Shown piece after piece: positions 20,054 to 31,669 of a DNA stretch of 64,000 nt. The DNA is from Bedellia somnulentella (taxonomy: Eukaryota > Arthropoda > Insecta > Lepidoptera > Bedelliidae), in contig OY755178.1 in NCBI GenBank assembly GCA_963576735.1, positions 10,168,001 to 10,232,000 on the forward strand. The letters run 5' to 3'. The stretch's first letter is position 1, and every line of letters begins with the position of its first letter. Under the pieces are notes generated by a model, which ran no database searches, was not told where the DNA came from, and saw nothing but the letters and a program-made list of their open reading frames with translations. Made by a program: the position numbers and the translations under genes.

Positions 20054-20297
20054 TCGCTGTGTAGTGTCGGCTTAGAATAGCACTATCCCATTTCTTCCGG
20101 TAAGAGGCGACTAACGGTATTAGGGCTTTAATGGGATTTTTGGGCGATGCGGTTGGAGACCCATCACCAAAAACCTTAATCTCACCATCTTTTCCCCACT
20201 CAACTTTCCAAAAGTGGCTGAGGAATTTCTAATTCCTTAGCTCTGGCTACCCCTTCTAGGGATTTATAGCCGTGAGTATATGTATGCATGTATGTAT
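20054..20297 (+). repeat. A-family repeat, full length
   Basis: Runs from GCTGTGTAGTGTCGGCTTAG to GTGAGTATATGTATGCATG. A short minus-strand A fragment precedes it (about 19966-20035, GGAGTCAGAGCTTCGG). Confidence 0.85.
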
Positions 20298-20439
20298 AAA
20301 TTATAAAGGATGATTGGTGATGAGTTCTCCAACCATATAATATGCCGAAGCCATGGAGGTATCAGTCTTAATACGTTCAGAATACCTTCCCTTAATACGA
20401 GGCCGAACCAAAATCAGTTGCGTTAACACAAACCAAACC

Positions 20440-20545
20440 ATCTTCTTTTCATACAATCATATACTTACGCCAATAGTTCCCATTGGGTTAGGCAGGGATG
20501 ATGATCAACACTTTGTACGATGCTGGCAAACTTTCTGAGCTTCAT
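20440..20545. repeat. Family D fragment
   Basis: CCAATAGTTCCCATTGGGTT and CTTTGTACGATGCTGGCAAA match family D at 33151 and 39218, with divergence. Confidence 0.6.
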
Positions 20546-20628
20546 TTGCGTTAATACAGGCCTCGAATTGTATACCATATGGTTTTATACTAAGTAAAGA
20601 TATAGATGATACATGCATACACTGTACT

Positions 20629-20712
20629 GTACTCCTCAGGCATACTACTAATCCCTAAAAGGGGTAGCCAGAGCTTCAGAATCAGAAAACTCTTCAACCA
20701 ATTTCGGAAGTT
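20629..20712 (-). repeat. A-family repeat, 3' end fragment
   Basis: AATCCCTAAAAGGGGTAGCC followed by AGAGCTTCAGAATCAG is the terminal module in minus orientation. Confidence 0.6.
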
Positions 20713-22184
20713 ACCTACGCATAAATAAATATTTTCCAATAAAAATAAATTTATAATGCTGCCCTCTGCAGGAATAAGACCATTATTTTAATGAACTTAC
20801 TTAAAAATAATATTTCTGCTTTCACAAAATAACGCAGTGACTTTTCGAAATACGAGTCAAAACAAAGTCAATGTTCAGAACAAGTGGATTTAATGAGAGC
20901 TTCGAGTCCTGAGAACCTGCTCCTACATAAATAGACCAGGTGTTTGCAGTGCACTGCACTCACTCCATACGACTGACTGTTTCAAGATACAAGGAGCAAT
21001 TCATATCTATACTTTACTTACAAATCCTAGCTTAGCGAATAGTACAGTTACCGGCAGATGATAAAAAAACATTTTTTTTTCTAAATTAGGTACCTTTTAA
21101 TGTACATAAGTACTGCAAGCATACAAATATAATCATAGCAATGAAAGTGAAGAAAAATATTTTCTTGATTTTTAAGGCTGTAAAAAATTTCAAGAGCTTA
21201 TAAAAAAAGGCGAAATTAAAGGTATTATACCTATTTCAGTCAATCGAAAAACATAGGTTCTTAAACTTTCTATTTCTATTCATGCCAAATATAAAATTAA
21301 AGAAAGTTAAGAAGTATAACTTTTTACTAGATACAATTTTGTACGTGATTATACCCATACATAGTTACAACTTAACACATCTCCTATACGTATATTATAC
21401 GCCCAAGCCCATCCTGCCTGGTGACATCGGAGAGGACATCCAGAAAACAGGATTCCTGGATTTGAAAAACACAGGATTCTTATATACATAAAGGAGAACA
21501 AGACAGGTATTTTCTTATCTCATAAAATTTAACACAACGTAATCTTGTCATCGCTCAGTGACTGGAGGCGGTAAAGTATATTAACATTTATTGTGGTTTT
21601 ATTAAGACTCGGCTATCTACATAATGGTCTTCTGTCCCATTAATTAAGATAGAATGAAAAATGCTGGTGGTTTGCTGGTTAATGGGCAAAAAAACTAATG
21701 ATGGGTCGAGCGGGAGAGCATAGCGAGGCTGAGCCGCTCCGAAGCCAGCGCTATCGAGGTTGCACTGTGTAGATAGTAAATTAGGTGACAAATGCAGGCG
21801 CCATCTTCCCTTTATTTCTCGCATAAAACCTAATATTTTAAAAAATACAGTGATGCCCACCAGAAAATAAACGTGATCATAAACGATGATCATTTTATAT
21901 TTCTTGCGTGTGTGCAAAATCCTAAGCTTAACTGACATAAGTGGATGGCGAAATACATTTCAGTTCCGAGATGTTCAGTAAGTTTATTACTAGAAATTTC
22001 AAATTAACTTACCTGTGTGCTTAAATTTTTCCCTTTAAACGAAGATTTCTGTTTTTGGACTAAAAACAAGTGTGAACTTATTTCCAGATCTAATTGATAA
22101 TGAATTTCAGGCAGTCTCTACCAAGTCTATTAATAAACAAAGAACTAAACAATTTATAAATAAGTTACAACAGAAATCTCGATG
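20713..22184. other. Mostly unassigned; promoter-like string and a small frame
   Basis: Near 20928-20980 the order ACATAAATAGACC, then CACTCACTCCATACG about 30 bp on, is promoter-like but unproven. A plus-strand frame at 21282-21491 (69 codons) ends in a GC-richer segment coding KPILPGDIGEDIQKTGFLD and a TGFL repeat. I recognise no family. A minus-strand frame at 21588-21938 (116 codons) also lacks motifs. Confidence 0.3.
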
Positions 22185-22855
22185 GCATGACCGAGGTACG
22201 ACCTCTTTCAAAATAGGTACGATATCTTCCGAACATCATGTTACCTGCTCAGAACCCAATATATATATACACAGGTTTCCTTCAAAGGTCTCCTCTCTGT
22301 AAGTATTAAATAAACTTCACATACGATATGAAGCCTGCCTCGCTTTCAAACTAACAATCCAGAGCATCTTCATAAAAGACCACCTCTATGAATTGAATGC
22401 CGATGAAATGTTAAAAAAACAAACTTAAACCTTTTCTAACCAAAGAGAACAATCACGTCTACAGATTTAAATTCTTTTTGTGAAGCTGCTCATACAGTTT
22501 ATATTATTTTATTAGCTTCAAAGACGAACAAAATTAATGGCCCTAGGGATAAACATTGACGGGTTGCAGCTACTGAGGAATTTCTAGTCAATTGCTTTGC
22601 CGATGTGTGAAACAAGACTGATTACTATGGCTACGGGAATGTGGGAGGAATACTGGAATGAAATTTATCTAGTTATAAAACGAATCATCCTATTGTTGCC
22701 ATTTTATTTATAACTTATTGAAAAAAAACTGAAACTACAATTAGTACGTTTTTGAAACTTGCCACGACACAACATGCTGTAATATATGGGAATAGCCAAT
22801 TAAAAATCTCTGTAAACTTCCTTTTAGGATCATACGGTATTATTTAATATTCAAT

Positions 22856-23053
22856 AGTGTAGTGCCCGCTTAGAATGTCACTACCCCATTCTACCCACGG
22901 GCATCGTAAGGGGCCACTAACGGTATGGGGCTTTTATAAGTGGTTTTGGGCGATGCGGTTCCATCAGCAACGAAACTTTAGAAGCTCTGGCTAACCCTTT
23001 TTGCGATTTATGGCCGTGAGAATACTGAGAACATGTATGTATGTATGTATGTA
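22856..23053 (+). repeat. A-family repeat with an internal deletion
   Basis: AGTGCCCGCTTAGAATGTC and GGGCGATGCGGTTCCATCAG are present, but the stretch that normally precedes GCTCTGGCTA is shortened. It ends in TATG repeats. Confidence 0.75.
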
Positions 23054-23900
23054 TAAAATATTAATTACCTAATGCTTACCTTTATGTTTCATTAAATTTA
23101 CGCTTACTTGAAATGTCACAAACAATGTGACATGATATTCATTTAAGAAATTCAAAATGAAAAGAGAGAGAATTTGATCAATTTCAATTTCTTGTCATCA
23201 ACTGCACTTACCTATAAATTATAAGCCTCATACTGAATAAAATTTAAGGCATTTCGATTTCACGCGATAACTTGAGCTCCATAAGTTTTAATTCTCATGG
23301 CTGATTGCTTTATGACTTTATTATTGCAAGACTGGTTTTCATAGATTTTTACGTTTGATATGACCTAGTTAATAATAGAGGGATACAATATGAGCATGAT
23401 GTATTGTAAAGTACGTAACGGTTACGTGTTTATCTCGTTCTAAATGTCATTCATGAGGTCAATAACTTCAATTCGAAACATTACACTTTTGTTCTTTTTT
23501 TGTCAGCCAATGTTCCTTTTGCTCAGGATCTGTCAGATTACAATATTCTCAGTGTCATGCAATAACACGCGTGTCTTGTTTTTTAATCGTTTAAACATAA
23601 TTTTAAGAACGTTTGTTTTACTGTATCTTTGTGACTTAATCGATGCATATTGTAACTGGTTCAACAAGATCTTCAAATTGAGTGCATGTGGCAGGAGAAG
23701 AGGCTTTCATGCATTTAATGGTAGACGTAATGCTTACTTTTTAAGATTGCGGGATTATAACCTTTTAATTATGAATCTTAAATTAAGTTCAGTCTTCAAA
23801 TTCGTTACGCATCATCACGAATATTTTTCTTAAGACATCACTTGGCGTGATTTGAAGCAGATTTATTGTATTTTGTATAAACTTTAGGGTACCTAAATTT
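23054..23900. other. AT-rich; one hypothetical frame of 129 codons
   Basis: A plus-strand frame at 23444-23833 is rich in Phe, Leu and Ile with basic patches near its C-terminus. No signal, fold or family is recognisable. Its base composition matches the AT-rich flanks, which favours chance. Confidence 0.3.
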
Positions 23901-23917
23901 CCTTTCCAGAAGTAAAG

Positions 23918-26063
23918 GTGGTGGTCTGACAGAATTAGAAAACATTGCAAGTTCTCCATCATATTTTTTGAATATTTGGTTACTTAAATGAGATCTGGAC
24001 CTTACTTCACTTAATAATCATTTTACCTCAACGTCTACCTTTGATGGTATTAAAAAAGCTGACACTCTGCAATTTCTTTCTACACTTCCAACTCCGGATT
24101 ATCCTCCCTTTACTATTTGTCAATTCTCCGATTGTGATGTTAAGAAGAATATTATGTCAATTACATCAAACGCAACAGGTGGTGATAGTATAAGTCGTAA
24201 AATGATTTTGCCTATACTTGACATAATAATTCCCACCATTACTGATATCCTCAATAACTCCATAACCTCAGGATCATTTCCGACGGTATGGAAAGAAGCC
24301 CAAGTCACCCCGATTCCTAAAAAAGTTAATCCAAAATCCTTCTCTGAATATCGCCCTATATCTATCCTCCCTTTCCTTTCTAAAGTCCTTGAACGACTTG
24401 TACACAGACAATTAAATGATTTCCTGACTAAAAATGATCTACTTAATCCTTTCCAATCTGGTTTCCGCCCTTCCCACAGTACCGTTACGGCTTTGGTTAA
24501 AATTACTGATGACATACGTTTGGGGATGGACAAGGGATTACTGACTGTTCTATCACTGCTTGACTTTAGTAGCGCATTTAATTCTGTTGACTTTGATATA
24601 TTATTGGCTTTGCTTCGTTCTATTAACATATCTCCAACGGTGATTGACTGGTTTCGTAGTTATCTACAGGGGCGTCGGCAGCGCATTCGCATCGAAGATT
24701 CTTATTCTCCGTGGTGTGATTTAATTGCCGATGTTCCACAGGGTGGTGTGTTGTCTCCTCTCTTATTTGCTATATTTATTAATAGTATTTCTCATCAACT
24801 CACTTCTTCCTACCACCTTTATGCAGATGATCTTCAAATTTACACACAAGCAAATCTTGATCAATTGAATATGTCCATTGGCCTGATTAATGGTGATCTG
24901 GAGCGCATTTTGCGTTGGAGTGAGGCATATGGGCTAGCAGTCAATCCAAATAAATCACAAATAATAATAGTCGGTAGTTCTCGAATGATTTCTAGGATTG
25001 ATTACAAATCACTGCCACCTGTGTTATTTGATGGAAAATCAATCTCTTTTAGCCCCGTGGTAAGGAACTTAGGCATTATGATCGATTGCAATTTATCTTG
25101 GGTACCCCAATTAGAATCGGTAAGCCGAAGGATGTTCGCGTCAGCGGGCTCCCTCAGGAGACTGCGTAATTTTCTACCTACTGCTACCAAAACTGCGTTA
25201 GCTCAATCTCTACTCCTTCCAATTTTGGATTACGCTGATACCTGTTATCTTGATTTAACGGAAGAACAGCTAAATAAATTAGAGCGTCTCCAAAACTTAT
25301 GCATAAGGTTTGTTTTTGGATTGCGTAAGTATGATCACGTGTCTGTTTATCGTTCTAAACTTAAGTGGCTTCCTATTCGCCTCCGCCGAAATGCGCATAC
25401 TTTGTCTCTTCTTTACTCTATCTTGTTCAATCCTGCCACCCCTTTCTATCTAAAAGAACGTTTTCAATTTCTATCTTCTTCCCATAACCTTAATTTACGT
25501 TCAGACCATAATCTTCAATTAACCATTCCCTCTCATTCAACCAATTTCTATGGCTCCTCTTTTTCTGTACACGCTGTGCAATTGTGGAACGCACTTCCTG
25601 TGGAGGTGCGACTGGCTAAATCGCTTAATGTGTTCAAGGATCTGGTGAAACAACACTATCTCACTGAAGCGCTGTAATACTGTTGCTTTTTAAATTATAT
25701 GTATTAATTATATTTCTAAAACGTATTTGTGTATTTTATTTAGGTATTTGTATTACTTGTATATATAAAAGTATGTAGTTATGTATGTATGTGTGTTCAT
25801 ATGTGTGTAATATGTACCTATATTATTTTGTGTAATTAATATTTATGTTATTATTTCAATTAAATAAGTTAGTTTTAAAGTAAGCTTGTTTTGTGCATCT
25901 ACCTAGATAACTAGTTTACCGATCTCACCTTCCAAAGGTTGTCTGGAAGAGATCGCTTTTAGCGATAAGACCGCCGATTGTACCTCACTGTAAACTGTAT
26001 GATAATTTCTTTTGTAAATTTGTGTTTGATGTACAATAAAGAGTTATTCTATTCTATTCTAAA
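23918..26063 (+). mobile_element. LINE copy, 5' truncated, with TATTC-repeat tail
   Basis: The body is the reverse transcriptase region of a non-LTR retrotransposon. The 3' untranslated part follows the stop at 25677 and ends with AATAAAGAGTTATTCTATTC and short repeats of TATTC (about 26050-26063). A microsatellite-like tail without poly(A) fits CR1-like elements of the Jockey group; the clade is an inference. The 5' half with the endonuclease is absent. Confidence 0.85.
23992..25677 (+). CDS. Non-LTR retrotransposon reverse transcriptase, N-terminally truncated
   Basis: The frame is open from just after a TGA at 23989-23991 to the stop at 25677; the first in-frame ATG is 24154. Upstream of the TGA the same frame continues with LTELENIASSPSYF, which suggests that the TGA is a mutation within a longer ORF2. 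Motifs in order: SEYRPISILPFLSKVLERL, FQSGFRPSHSTVTAL, the catalytic motif LDFSSAFNSVD, PQGGVLSPLLFAIFINSI, and the YADD box in YHLYADDLQIY. The C-terminus (FYGSSFSVHAVQLWNALP) is typical of Jockey/CR1-type ORF2 proteins. The catalytic Asp pair is intact, but the apurinic endonuclease domain is missing, so this copy could not move on its own. Confidence 0.9.
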   Translation, partial: DLDLTSLNNHFTSTSTFDGIKKADTLQFLSTLPTPDYPPFTICQFSDCDVKKNIMSITSNATGGDSISRKMILPILDIIIPTITDILNNSITSGSFPTVWKEAQVTPIPKKVNPKSFSEYRPISILPFLSKVLERLVHRQLNDFLTKNDLLNPFQSGFRPSHSTVTALVKITDDIRLGMDKGLLTVLSLLDFSSAFNSVDFDILLALLRSINISPTVIDWFRSYLQGRRQRIRIEDSYSPWCDLIADVPQGGVLSPLLFAIFINSISHQLTSSYHLYADDLQIYTQANLDQLNMSIGLINGDLERILRWSEAYGLAVNPNKSQIIIVGSSRMISRIDYKSLPPVLFDGKSISFSPVVRNLGIMIDCNLSWVPQLESVSRRMFASAGSLRRLRNFLPTATKTALAQSLLLPILDYADTCYLDLTEEQLNKLERLQNLCIRFVFGLRKYDHVSVYRSKLKWLPIRLRRNAHTLSLLYSILFNPATPFYLKERFQFLSSSHNLNLRSDHNLQLTIPSHSTNFYGSSFSVHAVQLWNALPVEVRLAKSLNVFKDLVKQHYLTEAL

Positions 26064-26235
26064 TGATGATGAACTTTGCAATGATTTATTAATATGGATT
26101 AAATTGAATTGTACCGAGTTGCGATAACGAAGAAAACAACAGTGGTATTGGGATTGTTCTTCAATGACAGACATCAATAGGTAATAAACGATAAATGTAT
26201 CGAACCCCAGATAGGCGAAAACCTGCCTCTATGCT

Positions 26236-27830
26236 ATAATAAATAATAATAATAAAAATAATAAAAATTTATTCAGTTTTCAAAAGTACATAATATTCGT
26301 CTTAACCTAGTAAGTTATTTAAAGTACAAAATATAACATTTTCCTGTTCCTGAGCTAGGTAATTTACCTGTATTTCAGGCAACAATAAACAAAAAAGGCT
26401 TAAACTATCAGTTTTCATATAATGGTATTGGTAAGTAGTGTATAAATTATTATCAGACTCGATTGTATCTAACTAATTGTATTATTATGATAAAAAAATA
26501 AAAACATCTTATATTAACTTATTATATTAAGCAATTCCTCTGATTCCGTGTATGTAAGATTTAAAAGCCACGATTGAAGTTTTTTCTTGCATTCAAAGTT
26601 GTTTAAGTTATATAATACTAGTAATCTATTAATTTTATTATATAAGTATGGACCTAAAAATATAAAGAATCTATTTGTAATGGAAAATTTTGCACTATAA
26701 GTATTCAAACATACTATATCCTTTCGCCTCCTGTTTAGTGTATCAGGGTTGAAGTGTAAGCTAGCATGCTGCTTTAGAACAGTGAATAGAATAAAGAGCT
26801 GGCGCACAGTTAGCACTTTGCATTGTTTATATAGTTCGGTAGTAGGGAAATAGAAAGGGCGCGCTGTGGCTACTTTAAGTAGCGCTCTTTGAGCTCGTTC
26901 CAGTTTTAACATAGTGGTAATGCCAGCACCTCCCCAAGATTTTATGCAATAAGTCAGTAAGGATTGACCAAGCGCTTGATAGATTTGTTTTATTAAAGCG
27001 TAGTCACATATGTGTCTCAACTTTTTAAATATTACTATAAGTTTTCTAATTCTATTACAGAGTGCATTAATATGGACCTTAAAAGTTAAAGTAACATCGA
27101 GAGTAATTCCAAGATATTTGATGTTAATTGCTTTGGAGATAGTTGAGCATGGGCATGGTGCGCTATCAGTGCAAGTGCGGTGATGTGCATAAAGCGGGGT
27201 GTTAGCGAGTAATGGTGTAGAAGTGTTCCTTGCGAAAATCATATACATAGTTTTATCAGTGTTCAAGGACAGAAAATTATTAAAAAGCCAGTCATTCACA
27301 ATACTAAAGCCAAATTGAGCGAATTTATAAGCTTCGTCTATTGTTTTTGCAGAAAAAAGTAAGGCTGTGTCATCTGCATATGAAACTATGGTGCCGTTAT
27401 TAAGTTGGAGATTACATAGCTCATTAATATAAATCAAAAATAGGCTGGGTCCTAAGATACTACCCTGAGGGACGCCATAGGGGTGGTTTTTTGAAAATGT
27501 GCTATAATTGTCTCCAATTTTTAGGCACTGAAGTCTATTACTAAGATAACTTTCAAATAATTTTAACTGAGTATCCCGAATGCCGATATTTTCTAATTTT
27601 CGCAATAAAATTGGAATTGAAATTGTATCAAAGGCTTTTTTGAGGTCGAGAAAAATCCCTATAACATGCATACCTTTGTCCAAATTTTGCACAATTTCAT
27701 TTGTAAGGCAATGGACTGCGTCATCAGTAGATAACTTTTTACGGAAACCAAATTGACAACTTGAGAGAAAGGATATTTCATCTAAATATTTTATTAACCT
27801 ACTGTTCATTATTCTATGTATGTTATGCTT
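26236..27830 (-). mobile_element. Second LINE copy, 5' truncated, tail to tail with the first
   Basis: The minus-strand element ends at a TAA-repeat tail (26236-26262 on the plus strand: AATAATAATAATAAAAATAA). Its coding part stops at 26514, and its 5' end is lost just beyond the start of the frame. It is a different family from the copy at 23918, as shown by protein sequence and tail. Confidence 0.85.
26514..27809 (-). CDS. Non-LTR retrotransposon reverse transcriptase, N-terminally truncated
   Basis: The frame is intact for 431 codons. It enters directly in the fingers region (FGFRKKLSTDDAVHCL). Motifs: LDLKKAFDTISIPILL, GVPQGSILGPSLFLIYINEL and the YADD box SYADDTALLF, then LSLNTDKTMYM and a thumb-like region with YLGITLDVTLTFKVHI. 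These are the marks of a Jockey/CR1-group ORF2. The start of the track here is the first ATG after the truncation and not a true translation start. There are no internal stops, so the insertion is fairly recent. Confidence 0.9.
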   Translation of the reverse strand: MNSRLIKYLDEISFLSSCQFGFRKKLSTDDAVHCLTNEIVQNLDKGMHVIGIFLDLKKAFDTISIPILLRKLENIGIRDTQLKLFESYLSNRLQCLKIGDNYSTFSKNHPYGVPQGSILGPSLFLIYINELCNLQLNNGTIVSYADDTALLFSAKTIDEAYKFAQFGFSIVNDWLFNNFLSLNTDKTMYMIFARNTSTPLLANTPLYAHHRTCTDSAPCPCSTISKAINIKYLGITLDVTLTFKVHINALCNRIRKLIVIFKKLRHICDYALIKQIYQALGQSLLTYCIKSWGGAGITTMLKLERAQRALLKVATARPFYFPTTELYKQCKVLTVRQLFILFTVLKQHASLHFNPDTLNRRRKDIVCLNTYSAKFSITNRFFIFLGPYLYNKINRLLVLYNLNNFECKKKLQSWLLNLTYTESEELLNIIS

Positions 27831-28334
27831 TGATTATGATGTAATTTCTAATAAACAAGCATTTATAATATAACCATTATAAAGTTATCAATCAAACGCA
27901 ATCAAAAACCGTTACAGCACAACTTGTAAAATAAGTGGTTGGTTATTTACTAAATGCTTTTATAAATCCATATCTTGTCACGATGTGGCCTGCAATGTGA
28001 ACTGCACTGGCCTGTTAAATTTGATTGTTTCAAATCATAATTTTGAAAACGATTTTAATGGTTCCGCAGCCGAATGGCAATGAACAAAACCCTATTAGTC
28101 TCTTCATGTCTGTCTGTCTGTTTGTGTGTCACAGCAATTTATTTCTGAAACTATTGAGACAACTAGATGCAAAATAAATAGGTAGATGTAATATTTATGT
28201 AATAAATAATATTTTGTGTATTTTAAACTTCTTTTTTTATGAATTCTTATTCTATTTAATATACATTTACAGTGTGATATCAAACTACGTTATATTTGTA
28301 ATCATTACTTTTACAGTTTGCTTTGTATTTATTG
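27831..28334. other. No gene seen
   Basis: AT-rich sequence with a GTCTGTCTGTCTGTTTG run near 28108. No repeat family assigned. Confidence 0.45.
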
Positions 28335-28556
28335 TCAGCTAAGAATACCACTATACCTATTTTTCTGTAAGTGTTCGTAAGCGGCCACTAAGGGTATTGG
28401 GGCATTTAAGTGATTTTTTAGCGATGCGGTTGGAGAGCCATCACCAACAAACTTATTTTCACAATCTTTTCCCCTCTCCACTTCAAAAAGTGGCAGAAAA
28501 ATTTATTATTCTGAAGCTGTGGCTCCTTCTAGGGATTTATAGCCGTGAGAGCCATA
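28335..28556 (+). repeat. A-family repeat
   Basis: TCAGCTAAGAATACCACTAT through GATGCGGTTGGAGAGCCATC to GGGATTTATAGCCGTGAGAG. The 5' edge has drifted. Confidence 0.8.
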
Positions 28557-28810
28557 TATAGATACGCACGTATACCTATAGTTAGGGCTCTTTCTTCAGA
28601 AGTACCAACTTATCAGCCAATTGTGGTAGTCTTAAGGGGAAAAAAAACCAAATATGATCGTTTCGTTCGTTACTACATCACCTTCTCGTAAACTCAAATG
28701 TTTTGATTCAGCTCATACCGCTAATACCCACTATTATTTTCAAAACCTAGTGGTTTTTAAATTTTATAGAAATAGTTATTTTCTTGAAAAATATGTAAAG
28801 AATATTATTA

Positions 28811-28895
28811 CCTCGTGACATATTCACCGAAGTACAACTTAGCCTTGTGGGTATCCGCACTATGTTTTCCATCACGGAAAACAACAAACATGAAA
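28811..28895 (-). mobile_element. SINE family B, internal fragment
   Basis: CAACTTAGCCTTGTGGGTAT and ATGTTTTCCATCACGG match the body of family B in minus orientation. Confidence 0.55.
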
Positions 28896-29094
28896 AAATG
28901 TCATACATAAGAATCATACATACACTCATATACTCACGACTATAAATTCTCAGAAGGGATAGGAGTAGGTAGGGGAAGGAGTATGCTATAAATCTAGAAA
29001 ATAATAAATGAAATGTATGAATCATAATAAAAAGAGGTCAACGAGGACTACTGTATCACCTCTTGCTCGTGAAATGACGCGGGTCACACCTTTT

Positions 29095-29337
29095 TACATA
29101 CATATACTCACGGCTATAAATCCCTACAAGGGGTAGCCAGAGCTGAGAAATTAGAAATTTCTCAGCTACTTTTGGAATTTGAGTGGGGGAAAGATGGTAG
29201 AATGAAGGTTGTTGGTGATGGGTCTCCAACCGCATCGCCCAAAAATCCCTTAAAAAGCCCCAATACCGTTAGTCGCCTCTTACGTACACCCACCGGAAGA
29301 AATGGGGTAGTGCTATTCTAAGCCGACACTACACAGC
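29095..29337 (-). repeat. A-family repeat, full length, minus
   Basis: From CATACATATACTCACGGCTA to CTAAGCCGACACTACACAGC, close to the consensus. A partial A end also lies at about 28918-28970. Confidence 0.85.
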
Positions 29338-30060
29338 AAGCAACCTTTTTCAGTATTAATTAATATAATGTGAAACGAAAAAGACTAAAAATAAATTCAA
29401 AATTTTGTTGAAGCTTTCAAAACAAAAAATTCGACGCCACAAGATAGCCTTTACCAAAGGAATTTGCTTTAGTCCGTCTTCAAACATTTTAAATTTTTGC
29501 CACCCCTGTCGACTACAACTACTAACTTAAATAAGGGACTGGCTTTCAATCAACACGATATTCTAATTAATACAAATAAAAATCACCGATAGAAAATATT
29601 TTGACTAATGCTACAGCTACAAAAGTATAAACGTGACGTAGTAATCTATACTATAACGCTTACATTATTAGAATCGTTTTATTATCGCATGTAGTGCAAA
29701 TTGAGTCTTAAAGCAACCAAGATGGCTACTTTGTCAATATGCAACAAAAAACCAGAAACAAATTAAAGGGTAGTAAGTATCCTAAACACGAATTTACCTC
29801 GGTTAGTCATTGATTGGCAAGTCAAGGTTGTTCACCAAATTACTATGTATGCCACGCTTCGACATATAAACCTAATCTAATGATTTCTTTTTTATTGTTT
29901 TTGGCAGTAAGTCATTTTGGGTTGGTCTACTTTTTTCTTATTCAGTTTTGTAGTCAGTTTAGGGCAAAGGCGAATTAAACCAAATTTGAAATGTATTTTG
30001 GAATTATTGTTGCCATTTTGAATATATTTTCATGGTAAAGGTATAAATCAAATTATAATG
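29338..30060. other. No gene seen
   Basis: AT-rich. The segment near 29712-29760 (AAAGCAACCAAGATGG, then ATATGCAACAAAAA) resembles one at about 35960-36010. Confidence 0.4.
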
Positions 30061-30089
30061 AGGTAACTTTTCATTCGGTCCGACTCTAG

Positions 30090-30487
30090 GAATAGAATGC
30101 TGGACCCTCTCCTGTCGAACTTGGAGATTATAGCAAGATTATATAGTAAGCCCTTGGCCAATATGGCTAAGTTAGGAGTTTCACTACGCTATCGCATCCG
30201 TGACGAGAAGATCGGAAGAAGAATTAGGGTACATAGCTCAAAGAGATGCACTACTTAAGTGGCACTGGCCAGGGAATATTGCCCGCAGAACTGACGGCCG
30301 CTGGGGTTCGAAGGTTCCGTAGTGTCGGCCAAGTAACTAATGATGACGCAAAGTGGGTAGTCCTTCCAAAAGGTGGACTGACAACTAGTTTAATGTAGCA
30401 GGGAAGCCTATGGATGAGGGAGGTACAGGACCGCGGTCGTCGATGGATGTCCAGCAGTGGATGTCTATTGCATGATAATGATAATGA
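30090..30487 (+). mobile_element. RTE-type LINE, degraded C-terminal fragment
   Basis: One frame reads RIRDEKIGRRIRV, then (with a stop between) LLKWHWPGNIARRTDGRWGS. This is the C-terminal signature of RTE-like ORF2 (commonly LKWxWAGHxARxxDxRW). The 3' end GTCCAGCAGTGGATGTC followed by GATAATGATAATG is the matching terminal repeat. Many stops show that it is old. Confidence 0.8.
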
Positions 30488-30737
30488 AGTGTTTTTTGTA
30501 TTGATTTTCTCTAAAAAGAAAATACTAGTACATAACCTTCGAATTAAAAAGTAAGAAAACATTTACTAATTAAGATTTTTTTACAAAAAGTTTGGCTATT
30601 TTCGTCTTCTTCCTCAAAAGTCCTGGAAACAACCAAAAGCTAATGAAAGTATTTATTCATGGTTAATCATGTGGTACAAAAATAAGTTCTGAGCTTGATT
30701 AACTTATTATAGGAGTCAATTTGAATGATCAGTTGGT

Positions 30738-30985
30738 ACATACATACATACTTGTACATCACGGCTATAAAATCCTAGAAGCCAGAGCTAAGGAATTTGG
30801 AATTCCTCAGCCACTTTTGGAAAGTTGAGTGAGGAAAAGATGACAGAAATAAAATATTGTTGGTGATGAGTCTCCAAACGAATTGCCCAAAAATCCCTTA
30901 AAAGCCCCAATAAAGTTAGTCGCCTCTGACGCACACCCACCGAAAGAAATGGGGTAGTGCTATTCTAAGCCGACACTACACAGCT
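30738..30985 (-). repeat. A-family repeat, full length, minus
   Basis: ATCACGGCTATAAAATCC on the left to CTAAGCCGACACTACACAGC on the right. GCCAGAGCTAAGGAATTTGG shows a small deletion of the GGGGTA motif. Confidence 0.85.
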
Positions 30986-31029
30986 ATCCTATTAGTTGAT
31001 GGGCTTAAAATAATATTGTTTATTATATG

Positions 31030-31610
31030 CAATTTTAAAAGTGAATCTGGGGACACGGTAGTGCCCCCGCCAAGACGAACCAAGCGAAACGCTCGGGCAC
31101 TACCTTCCTTTTCTCGAAGCGCTTCGTCGTTTTTTGGAACCTTCATAAATTGGGTTCGGATTATGCTAGATCAACATAATTATTAGATAGTAGTAAGTAT
31201 TAAATAGTAAATATATTGAACAAATAAAATTTTAATTACATTAGTTTTTACACTTCAGATTTTATTTATATCTAAAAAACACTGGTTTCGTCACTGACTC
31301 ACTGATGATCATCAAAATTCTTAGGGTGATTCCTAATGTCCTAGAAAGCTGAAATTTTGTATGTAATCTAGTATTAGCACACAAACAACAAAAAAAATAC
31401 AGAACTTGTAACTTTCATCCCCCAACCCCTTAAACTAGGGGATGGGAGTTTGTATGAGACCTGTAATTTTGACGCTGGAGGTCTAATCTGATCTGAAAAC
31501 TTGATACCCCCAGATATCAAAAAGTTATCAGATCTCATGTAGAGCCAAGCTTCTAACACTACACGCCCTAACTCTACAAGGCCTAACTTTACAAACTCTA
31601 CACCTTAGTC
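31030..31610. repeat. Probable interspersed repeat of a kind common in insects
   Basis: The strings GTTTCGTCACTGACTCACTG, ATCATCAAAATTCTTAG and TAGAAAGCTGAAATTTTGTA recall a widespread lepidopteran intergenic repeat (from memory, not checked). The left part has an inverted pair: GGTAGTGCCCCCGCC with GGGCACTACC 40 bp on. No coding frame. Confidence 0.4.
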
Positions 31611-31627
31611 AAAATATGTGGCTACAT

Positions 31628-31630
<3 letters not shown>

Positions 31631-31664
<34 letters not shown>
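31631..31664. repeat. AT dinucleotide microsatellite
   Basis: Seventeen or so AT units in a row. Confidence 0.95.

Positions 31665-31669
<5 letters not shown>

Noticed and set aside
24120..24629. 169-codon minus-strand ORF
   Set aside because: Antisense shadow of the LINE reverse transcriptase frame.
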